Source: an uncultured Bacteroidota bacterium (lineage in GTDB: Bacteria > Bacteroidota > Bacteroidia > Bacteroidales > P3). Taken from it: a stretch of DNA of 5,946 nt. Both the position numbers and the translations under genes were made by a program. Numbering within the stretch: the stretch's first letter is position 1; each line of letters opens with the position of its first letter. Below, one piece after another: positions 1-5,445 of this stretch. The notes beneath the pieces were generated by a model. That model was not told where the DNA came from. It searched no databases and saw only the letters and a list, made by a program, of their open reading frames with translations. Location: assembly GCA_902766265.1 (NCBI GenBank), contig CACXCY010000070.1:1-5946 (forward strand), in the 5' to 3' direction.

Positions 1-467
1 GTGTTGTTAATCATGGCATAATCCTCTGCATTGATGTTGTGCACGTCAAGGAGGATGTTGTTGCGCAGTATCTTCTGCAACTGGCGGTCCACATCGCTCT
101 GCACGTTTACCGACGGGGCTCCGCTGCGGTAGTACAGGAAAGCATCGGTGGGTATGGTGCTGACGTGGGCTGGAATGAAGACGATAGCGTCGACATCCTC
201 GTCGTTCTGCAGTTGCCGCTTGGCATAGTCGAGGGTGGCGGCATCTTTGTAGATGATTTGCTCGGACGACTCGAAGGAACGCTCAAAGAGTGTGCTCTCG
301 TCGACGATGAGGATGGTCGATTTTTCAAGCGGTTTGGTGGCCAGCAGGATGGGTATTGCATAGAGTATGGCGATGAGGATAGGCACCAGGATGGTGAGTA
401 TCCAGAAGGAGGGCTTCTTGACGCGCGTAAGGTATTCGCGCTGGATGACGAGGAGTATTTTGTTCAT
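1..467 (-). CDS. ABC-2 type (NatB-like) transporter permease, N-terminal part, cut by left window edge
   Basis: This is the membrane subunit of an ABC exporter, paired with the ATPase gene just upstream. Only the first 155 residues are in the window. The start is the ATG at 465-467, giving MNKILLVIQREYLTRVKK, an amphipathic cytoplasmic start followed by one strongly hydrophobic segment at residues about 21-44 (FWILTILVPILIAILYAIPI). The remaining visible residues are soluble in character and predicted to be extracytoplasmic, which fits the NatB/ABC-2 layout of one N-terminal helix, a large outer domain and a C-terminal helix bundle that would lie beyond the left edge. The gene begins 21 nt after the ATPase stop codon, so the two are surely co-transcribed. 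No Shine-Dalgarno sequence is seen. The substrate cannot be read from the sequence; family members include sodium exporters such as NatB, but many Bacteroidota relatives have no known cargo. Confidence 0.86.
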   Translation of the reverse strand, partial: MNKILLVIQREYLTRVKKPSFWILTILVPILIAILYAIPILLATKPLEKSTILIVDESTLFERSFESSEQIIYKDAATLDYAKRQLQNDEDVDAIVFIPAHVSTIPTDAFLYYRSGAPSVNVQSDVDRQLQKILRNNILLDVHNINAEDYAMINN

Positions 468-488
468 GGCTGACGTGGGTTATTGTGA

Positions 489-1412
489 CTATCGGGGGCT
501 GTTTTCTGTAGTGGCGCCTTGCACTTTCTCGATAAAGATGTCGTTCATGGAGGGCAGCGTCTCTTTGAGTCCGATAATCTGGCATTGTGGCAGCAGGATG
601 GCGAGCAGGTCGTTGGCGGTGCCTCCTTCCGGTACACGGATGCTGAGGGTGGCTTCACCGTTCTGCACGGTTTGCCGCTCAATGGTGAAGCCAGCAGGGA
701 CATTGACGGTCGTTTCTGTGCGGGCCACCACCTCGTAGAGGTTTTTGCGATAGGATTGGCGTATCTCTTTCACGCTGCCGCTGAGTACGACGTGCGATTT
801 GTCGATGAGTGCGATATCGTCACATATCTCCTCGACCGATGCCATGTTGTGGGTGGAGAAGATGACTGTGGCACCGTTGTCGCGCAGCCGCAGTATCTCC
901 TGTTTGAGCAGGGTAGCGTTGATAGGGTCGAAACCGCTGAAAGGTTCATCGAAGATAAGCAGTCGGGGTTCGTGAAGTACGGTGACGATGAACTGCACCT
1001 TCTGCTGCATACCTTTGGAGAGTTCTTCCACTTTGCGGTTCCACCAGCTGTCTATCTCAAAACGCTCAAACCACTGGTGAAGACGTGTGGTGGCTTCGCG
1101 TGCCGAGAGTCCTTTGAGGCGCGCTAGGTATATGGCCTGTTCTCCCACCTTCATTTTCTTATATAGACCGCGTTCTTCGGGCAGATAGCCGATGTGGAGG
1201 ATGTCGTTGTCGGTCATCTCATGGCCGTCGAGCATGAGGTATCCTTGGTCGGGCGCGGTGATGCGGTTGATAATGCGGATGAGGGTGGTCTTACCGGCAC
1301 CATTGGGACCCAGCAGGCCAAAAACACAACCCTGACGCACATCGATGGATACATCGTCCAGAGCGCGGTATGAGCCAAAGTTTTTCTCGATATTATGGGC
1401 TTCAAAAAACAT
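489..1412 (-). CDS. ABC transporter ATP-binding protein, NatA-like with C-terminal DUF4162-like domain
   Basis: This is the cytoplasmic ATPase that drives the adjacent ABC-2 permease. Counting from the ATG at 1410-1412, the product has 307 residues. All nucleotide-binding motifs are present: Walker A GPNGAGKTT at 36-43, the Q-loop region GYLPEERG at 75-82 with Glu where Gln is canonical, signature LSKGMQQK at 131-138, Walker B LLIFDEP at 151-157 with catalytic Glu156, and the switch His188 in STHN. Residues after about 210 form a mixed alpha/beta tail resembling the DUF4162 domain of NatA/YhaQ-type ATPases. The reading frame also extends to a TTG at 1416-1418, but the ATG lies 2 codons further in and gives the usual family start, so I prefer it. 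No Shine-Dalgarno sequence is visible. Upstream lies the 162-bp insert that separates this gene from the batA-like gene; before the insertion the gap would have been 6 nt. The stop is TAG at 489-491. Confidence 0.95.
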   Translation of the reverse strand: MFFEAHNIEKNFGSYRALDDVSIDVRQGCVFGLLGPNGAGKTTLIRIINRITAPDQGYLMLDGHEMTDNDILHIGYLPEERGLYKKMKVGEQAIYLARLKGLSAREATTRLHQWFERFEIDSWWNRKVEELSKGMQQKVQFIVTVLHEPRLLIFDEPFSGFDPINATLLKQEILRLRDNGATVIFSTHNMASVEEICDDIALIDKSHVVLSGSVKEIRQSYRKNLYEVVARTETTVNVPAGFTIERQTVQNGEATLSIRVPEGGTANDLLAILLPQCQIIGLKETLPSMNDIFIEKVQGATTENSPR

Positions 1413-1418
1413 ATACAA

Positions 1419-1425
1419 TTATTTA
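1419..1425. repeat. Target-site duplication, left copy (TTATTTA)
   Basis: The 7 bases TTATTTA directly flank the left terminal inverted repeat and are repeated exactly at the other end of the element. Because the repeat and the TIR share a boundary base, the duplication can also be read as 5 bp (TATTT, 1420-1424) with TIRs one base longer; the 7-bp reading is the longest perfect one. Confidence 0.72.
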
Positions 1426-1438
1426 GAAGCTGTTTAAA
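1426..1438 (+). repeat. Terminal inverted repeat, left end
   Basis: GAAGCTGTTTAAA is the exact reverse complement of 1575-1587. Extended inward to 25 bases, 20 positions still pair. In an mRNA from the operon, the two ends could also form a long-range stem. Confidence 0.75.
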
Positions 1439-1439
1439 C

Positions 1440-1484
1440 TTAATTCAATGTTTTTCTTAAAGCATCTAAACGGCATATTTTCAT
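1440..1484 (-). CDS. Possible 14-codon ORF inside the MITE-like element
   Basis: On the minus strand an ATG at 1482-1484 opens MKICRLDALRKTLN and ends in TAA at 1440-1442. It is preceded, 4 bases upstream, by AGGAG at 1488-1492 within CTGAGGAGAGA, a much better Shine-Dalgarno sequence than any of the real genes here has. The ORF stops inside the left part of the element, 27 nt before the natA-like ATG region is reached (stop at 1440, ATG at 1412). It may be chance, the remnant of a parent element, or a translated leader that affects the downstream genes. No homology is recognised and there is no evidence of expression. Confidence 0.2.
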   Translation of the reverse strand: MKICRLDALRKTLN

Positions 1485-1498
1485 TCTCTCCTCAGTTA

Positions 1499-1514
1499 CA
1501 ATGGAACCCCATTG
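1499..1514 (-). other. Perfect 6-bp hairpin within the MITE-like element
   Basis: On the minus strand the sequence reads CAATGG, loop GGTT, CCATTG, a perfect 6-bp stem with a 4-base loop lying near the middle of the element. No run of T follows on either strand, so it does not look like an intrinsic terminator. It sits just upstream of the AGGAG and small ORF on the same strand. Confidence 0.5.
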
Positions 1515-1574
1515 CGCCATCGGAAAGGATAAAAATCTGCTCGTTTATATGTATAATAAATTCCATCAATCAAA

Positions 1575-1587
1575 TTTAAACAGCTTC
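1575..1587 (-). repeat. Terminal inverted repeat, right end
   Basis: TTTAAACAGCTTC pairs perfectly with 1426-1438. It abuts the stop codon of the batA-like gene, which is contributed by the direct repeat, so the element itself adds no residue to that protein. Confidence 0.75.
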
Positions 1588-1594
1588 TTATTTA
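1588..1594. repeat. Target-site duplication, right copy (TTATTTA), containing the batA-like stop codon
   Basis: This exact copy of 1419-1425 reads TAAATAA on the minus strand; its last three bases are the TAA stop of the batA-like gene. The duplication therefore preserved the stop codon on this side while the same TAA also survives on the other side. Confidence 0.72.
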
Positions 1595-3657
1595 CTGAGT
1601 TTTCTCCGTTGGGGCAGACGCAACAGGAGTGTCTCGGCTAGGAGCATTAGCAACGCCAGCAACACGCACCAGCGCCACAATGGTGTGCCTTCCGAACGGC
1701 TGCGGATGTAGTCGTCGAGCGGCTTGGTGGCGTTTTTGACCACGTCACAGCCGTGTAGATGGTAGTTCTTCACCTGTTGTGCGACATCGTTGCGGCTGTA
1801 GAAACGCATATCCGATTCCAGACGGCTGTAGTTGAACGATAGTCCTTCGGCATGAGTGTCGCCGGTGGCGGTGAAGGTATAGTTGTCGGCGGTCTTGATT
1901 TGATTGTGTGGCACAAAATAGGTGCGTCCTGCTTGCTGACGCAAGTCGGGGATAAGTTCAAACGTGGCGTCGCTGTTCTGTAGCCGGTAGGTGCCCTCCG
2001 AAGGGGCTATGTGGCGTGAGAGCATCACAGGCGTGGTGTTGTCAATGGTGGTGTATAGCTCGCCGTGCGGCTGGCTGAAGAGTGCCATATTGTAGAGTGT
2101 GGGTACGAAGAGTGCCTGTTGTACAAAATCTGTGTACGGAGGCCGCAATGGGGCGGTGAAAAGATACACATGGCCGTTGGCACAAGGCGTCAGGGTGAGG
2201 TAGGGTTCGCCACCGGTGAGCGATATGGCTGTCTCCATCACGGTGCCGGCAGTGGCGCTGGTCTTGAAATAGCCACTGAGTGTGGGCATCTCCATATTCT
2301 CGTCGGCTGCGGCGGAGAAGACATTGCGGTAAAGCATTGCACGGCTGTTGATAGTGCTGGCTTTGGCTGACTGCTTGTTGAATGCTGTCAGCTGTGGGGC
2401 GTGGAGCATCTGGAGCAGTTGGTTGTAGGATTCCAAATCGGCATCGGCAGGGGGAACGATGAGCAAGGAACCTCCAGTGGTTACAAAGGTCAGCAACGTC
2501 TGCATCATACCTGATGTAATGGAGGACAGTTCGTTGAGTACAATGAAGTTGTAGTTGGTTAAATCGCTGAAGTTCATGCTGCGTTCCGAAGCACTGCGGT
2601 AGGATATGAGGGAATCGTTGCCAAAGAGCTTGCCGAGGTAAGGTGAAGCGTCAGCACCACTATAGATTTCAATCATCGACAGCTGCTGGCTGACGTTGAT
2701 GCTAAAGAAGAATTGGTCGTCAAAGGTGATGGGATAGTCGGCACTTTCAATCCTGCAGTTGAGCACGCCTGTAGCGTCGATGGTGAAAGGTATGTCCACG
2801 GTTTGCGTGGAGTGTTCGGGGAGCGATGCCGATGCTAAAGCCCGTTCTGTGTTGTTTACAAAGAGTTTGATGGGCAGATTTTCCACCGCGTTACCTCCGT
2901 GATTGCTGATGTGTACCTGTGCCGTTACGTGGCTTCCCATCATGAATATGGGTGCGTCGAAAGTGACGGAATCAATGGAGATATTGTCCACTGCAGCTGC
3001 CTCCAGATGCACAAATGTGGTGGATACGCTGCTGTCGGTGGGGAATTGGTTGAAATCAGCGGTGGAGACCTGAAAGTCGGAGATGATGTAGGCCATCATG
3101 TTGTCGGCCCTGCTGCTATGGAGAAAGTCCTGTTGTTTGGCGGCCATCGACGAGAGTAGCGGCGACGATGGCGATGCTTCAAGCTCATCCACCATGGAGA
3201 GGAATTCATCGCGGCTCACCCAGCGGAAGTGTGCCCCATCGATGTTGTTGTCCAGCAGCTGGAACTGGTCGGAGGGCTTGTAAGCACTGGCTATCTCACG
3301 GGCTTTCTTCTTTGCTGTTTCAAGCAGGGTGCCCTCGGCATTGGTGTTCTCCAGGGAGAAGGAATTGTCGATATAGACACTCACGGCACTGCCTCCCGTT
3401 CTCAGGGGTTGCTCTTTGTGGGGAATGATGGGTTGGGCAAAAGCCAGTACGAGAAACGCTATCGCCAGGATACGTGCCGCCAGAATGAGATATTCCCGCA
3501 GACGCGATTGGCGTTTGGTTTCGGACAGCAACTGCTGGAGATGCTCCACATTGCTGAAATAAACTTTTTTGTAGCGTCGGAAATTGAACAGATGCACCAC
3601 TATGGGAATGGCTATGGCGACGAGACCGATAAGTAAGAGTGGGTTGGTGAATATCAT
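1588..3657 (-). CDS. BatA-domain membrane protein with vWA-type domain
   Basis: This 689-residue inner-membrane protein starts with the BatA N-terminal module of Bacteroidota: helix one at about 4-24, the conserved stretch FNFRRYKKVYFSNVEHLQQL, and helix two at about 57-77 ending in FAQPIIP. A von Willebrand A-type domain follows, with the metal-site motif D97-N-S99-F-S101 (DxSxS) and a later YIISDF strand at 190-195. The middle of the protein looks beta-rich (residues about 230-330, CARDB/Ig-like in character), then comes an alpha/beta region around 365-410 (NFIVLNELSS, GGSLLIVPPADAD) reminiscent of the glutaminase-like fold seen in similar proteins. A last helix lies at about 662-681, before a basic tail. 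The role is not known; BatA relatives are linked to aerotolerance and to MoxR-type operons, but no MoxR, DUF58 or BatB gene is in this window. The ATG at 3655-3657 places helix one correctly. The gene starts 38 nt after nth. Confidence 0.9.
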   Translation of the reverse strand: MIFTNPLLLIGLVAIAIPIVVHLFNFRRYKKVYFSNVEHLQQLLSETKRQSRLREYLILAARILAIAFLVLAFAQPIIPHKEQPLRTGGSAVSVYIDNSFSLENTNAEGTLLETAKKKAREIASAYKPSDQFQLLDNNIDGAHFRWVSRDEFLSMVDELEASPSSPLLSSMAAKQQDFLHSSRADNMMAYIISDFQVSTADFNQFPTDSSVSTTFVHLEAAAVDNISIDSVTFDAPIFMMGSHVTAQVHISNHGGNAVENLPIKLFVNNTERALASASLPEHSTQTVDIPFTIDATGVLNCRIESADYPITFDDQFFFSINVSQQLSMIEIYSGADASPYLGKLFGNDSLISYRSASERSMNFSDLTNYNFIVLNELSSITSGMMQTLLTFVTTGGSLLIVPPADADLESYNQLLQMLHAPQLTAFNKQSAKASTINSRAMLYRNVFSAAADENMEMPTLSGYFKTSATAGTVMETAISLTGGEPYLTLTPCANGHVYLFTAPLRPPYTDFVQQALFVPTLYNMALFSQPHGELYTTIDNTTPVMLSRHIAPSEGTYRLQNSDATFELIPDLRQQAGRTYFVPHNQIKTADNYTFTATGDTHAEGLSFNYSRLESDMRFYSRNDVAQQVKNYHLHGCDVVKNATKPLDDYIRSRSEGTPLWRWCVLLALLMLLAETLLLRLPQRRKLSK

Positions 3658-3695
3658 CTGTTATGGCGGATTGTCGGGTTGGAGGATAGGGCGTT

Positions 3696-4346
3696 TTACT
3701 GTTCGGATTTCTTTTGCTGGCGGTAGTATTCGCACACGTCGGTAATGCCGCATTCGGAGCAGTGTGGCTTGCGGGCCTGACACACGTAGCGTCCGTGCAG
3801 TATGAGCCAGTGGTGGGCAATGGGTATCTTGTCCTGGGGAATATGTTTTACGAGTTCGCGCTCGGTGTGGAGGGGTGTCTTGGATGCTTTGGTCAGACCG
3901 ATACGGTTGGCCACACGGAACACGTGGGTGTCCACAGCCAGTGCCGGCAAGTTGAATATGACAGAGGCGATAACATTGGCAGTCTTTCGTCCCACGCCGG
4001 GCAACGTTTGCAGTTCGTCAATGTCCGACGGCACCACTCCACCGAAGTCGCTCACCAGTTTCTGGGCCATCCCTACCAGATGCTTGCTCTTGTTGTTGGG
4101 ATAGGAGATGGACTTGATATAAGCAAACACCTCTTCTGGGGTGGCCTGCGCCATATCCTGAGGGGTGGGGTAGGCGGCAAAGAGGGCAGGTGTGGTCATG
4201 TTGACCCTTTTGTCGGTACACTGTGCCGAAAGGATAACGGCCACCAGCAGTTGGAAAGGGTTCTCGTAGACCAGTTCACTCTGCGCTGTTGGACGTGCCT
4301 GCTCAAAATAGGCAATCATGCGTGCATATCGTTCGCTCTGTTTCAC
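3696..4346 (-). CDS. nth: Endonuclease III (DNA glycosylase/AP lyase)
   Basis: This enzyme removes oxidised pyrimidines from DNA and cleaves the abasic site by beta-elimination in base-excision repair. The 216-residue product has the family's usual length. The helix-hairpin-helix LPGVGRKTA lies at 115-123 with the catalytic lysine K121, the catalytic aspartate is D139 in VDTHVFRVANR, and the 4Fe-4S cluster is intact as C189-x6-C196-x2-C199-x5-C205. ILSAQCTD at 38-45 is the typical N-terminal family signature. The start is a GTG at 4344-4346, which gives MKQSERYARM and aligns with the N-terminus of E. coli Nth; the next Met is residue 10. The gene begins 5 nt after the stop of the EEP gene, which suggests translational coupling. 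The end is TAA-free of overlap with the batA-like gene downstream. Nothing is missing, and function is very likely normal. Confidence 0.97.
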   Translation of the reverse strand: MKQSERYARMIAYFEQARPTAQSELVYENPFQLLVAVILSAQCTDKRVNMTTPALFAAYPTPQDMAQATPEEVFAYIKSISYPNNKSKHLVGMAQKLVSDFGGVVPSDIDELQTLPGVGRKTANVIASVIFNLPALAVDTHVFRVANRIGLTKASKTPLHTERELVKHIPQDKIPIAHHWLILHGRYVCQARKPHCSECGITDVCEYYRQQKKSEQ

Positions 4347-4351
4347 GGTTT

Positions 4352-5431
4352 TCAGTGCTTGGGAAGTCGCAGTTCAGCGATGATGGGGTAGTGGTCGGAG
4401 ATGTCGCAGCGCAGGCGTTTGTATGAGAGTGTCTCAATATCGTCGCTATGCAGGATGTAGTCGATGCGGAAAGCAGGAAACCGTCCGTGATAGGTGGTGC
4501 AGAACCCTTTGCCCCGTTCGCGGTAGCTGTCTTTGAGCTGCTTGCTTATCTGTTGGTAGATGTAGGATGCCGGAGTGTCATTGAAATCGCCAGCTACGAT
4601 GCAGGTACGGTCCGATGCGTCTATCAGTGGCTTCAGCATCACCCATTCGGTGTCGTGGGTAAGGATGGTGTTGCGGAACTTGCGCAGCGTGCTGCGTCCC
4701 GAGTTGCGGTTCACATTGCCGTGCGATATCTTATCCAACTCGTCCATGTCGTCCTGTGTCAGTTGGTAGGAGTCGAGGTGGAAGCTGAATATGCGGACTG
4801 TGTCGCCCCTGCACACAATGTCTGTCATTACTTTGGTTGATGAGTCGATATAGGTGGTGTTGATGATGGGATGTTTCGACCAACATATCGAAGCCGAGAG
4901 ACCGTATTCCGGTGCCGCAGAGGCGTAGTATTTGTAGCCCATGGCGGTGATGCTGTCGTGAATCTGTATGCTGTTGGAGTAGGGGAGGAATTCTTGCAGA
5001 CAGAGTACGTCGGGATTCTCTTCGTGCAATATGGCAAGGAAGGCCAGAGCGTTGGAGTCCACATTGCCGGCTTGACTGGCATTATCCACATAGTTGCGCC
5101 CGTAGCAATGGTGCATGTTGAAACTCATTACCTTCAGCGTATTGTCGCCTTCCTGTGGGGTGGTGACAGGATTCCCCACTTGGAAAAACAGCGGCACGAA
5201 ACTCCACCGGATGGCGATGACGATGGCGGAGATGAGGAATTGCTTGCTGCTGAAACAGAGCCAGAGTGCCACAAAGGCCACATTGATGATGAGCAAGGGG
5301 AAATAGGCATAACTCAGCATGGAGAACCAGATGAACGACGAGGGCCGTACCGTGCCGGCCAGCGTGGAACCCAGCAGCAGCAGCGCTGCCAGGTAGTTGA
5401 GTAGTACGAATATCAGTTTGGCTATTTTCAA
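4352..5431 (-). CDS. Membrane-anchored endonuclease/exonuclease/phosphatase (EEP) family protein
   Basis: This is a Mg2+-dependent phosphoesterase-fold protein held in the membrane. Residues 1-85 contain three hydrophobic segments (about 5-25, 33-57 and 66-84); the catalytic domain follows from about 98. EEP motifs appear in order: SFN with N105, LQE with E147, FHL with H218, GDFND with D282 and N284, RIDYI with D324, and SDH with D346 and H347. All residues expected for catalysis are present. With three segments, the domain would probably face the periplasm if the N-terminus is inside, but this is inference. The substrate is unknown: DNA, phospholipid and nucleotide-type substrates occur in this superfamily. 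The start is a TTG at 5429-5431, 14 nt after the rhomboid stop; the first internal Met is residue 38, which would remove the first helix, so TTG is preferred. No Shine-Dalgarno is seen. Confidence 0.92.
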   Translation of the reverse strand: MKIAKLIFVLLNYLAALLLLGSTLAGTVRPSSFIWFSMLSYAYFPLLIINVAFVALWLCFSSKQFLISAIVIAIRWSFVPLFFQVGNPVTTPQEGDNTLKVMSFNMHHCYGRNYVDNASQAGNVDSNALAFLAILHEENPDVLCLQEFLPYSNSIQIHDSITAMGYKYYASAAPEYGLSASICWSKHPIINTTYIDSSTKVMTDIVCRGDTVRIFSFHLDSYQLTQDDMDELDKISHGNVNRNSGRSTLRKFRNTILTHDTEWVMLKPLIDASDRTCIVAGDFNDTPASYIYQQISKQLKDSYRERGKGFCTTYHGRFPAFRIDYILHSDDIETLSYKRLRCDISDHYPIIAELRLPKH

Positions 5432-5445
5432 GGTAGTGGTATAGA

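Larger units (their letters stand above)
1426..1587. mobile_element. MITE-like non-autonomous insertion element, 162 bp
   Basis: The stretch between the natA-like ATPase and the batA-like gene has the hallmarks of a miniature inverted-repeat transposable element. Its ends are the perfect 13-bp inverted repeats GAAGCTGTTTAAA (1426-1438) and TTTAAACAGCTTC (1575-1587); the match continues imperfectly to 20 of 25 bases. Both ends are flanked by the direct repeat TTATTTA. The interior is visibly richer in A+T than the neighbouring genes and encodes no transposase, so it would have to be mobilised in trans by an insertion sequence with matching ends. I cannot name that IS family from memory; the 5-7 bp duplication fits several. 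On the minus strand, which is transcribed from the operon, it holds a 6-bp hairpin and a 14-codon ORF. Other readings, such as an operon-internal regulatory hairpin that arose locally, explain the direct repeats less well. Confidence 0.72.

Noticed and set aside
519..1127. A 202-codon plus-strand open frame opposite the ABC ATPase
   Set aside because: The minus-strand frame carries every ABC motif; the plus-strand product has no recognisable motif.
1416..1418. TTG as the start of the ABC ATPase
   Set aside because: An ATG two codons downstream gives the usual family N-terminus; the TTG lies in the 6-nt ancestral spacer directly after the old stop codon.
1413..1460. A Bacteroidota-type promoter (TTTG / TAnnTTTG) at the left end of the element driving the natA-like gene
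   Set aside because: The minus strand has a TTG and, about 19 nt later, a TAAATAATTG-like stretch, but this is a poor match to the -7 consensus and would start transcription at or after the ATG. I do not call it.
1499..1514. Intrinsic terminator in the intergenic insert
   Set aside because: The hairpin has only 6 base pairs and no U-run follows on either strand.
3658..3695. Regulatory site or terminator between nth and the batA-like gene
   Set aside because: Only 38 nt long, with no inverted repeat or promoter-like sequence that I could support.
3714..4391. A 225-codon open frame on the plus strand opposite nth
   Set aside because: It is the antisense shadow of a fully conserved gene with intact catalytic and iron-sulfur residues. 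Its translation shows no recognisable domain, and such long shadows are common at this base composition.
4871..5404. A 177-codon plus-strand open frame opposite the EEP gene
   Set aside because: It is rich in His, Glu and Gly, as expected from reading membrane-protein codons backwards, and has no family signature.
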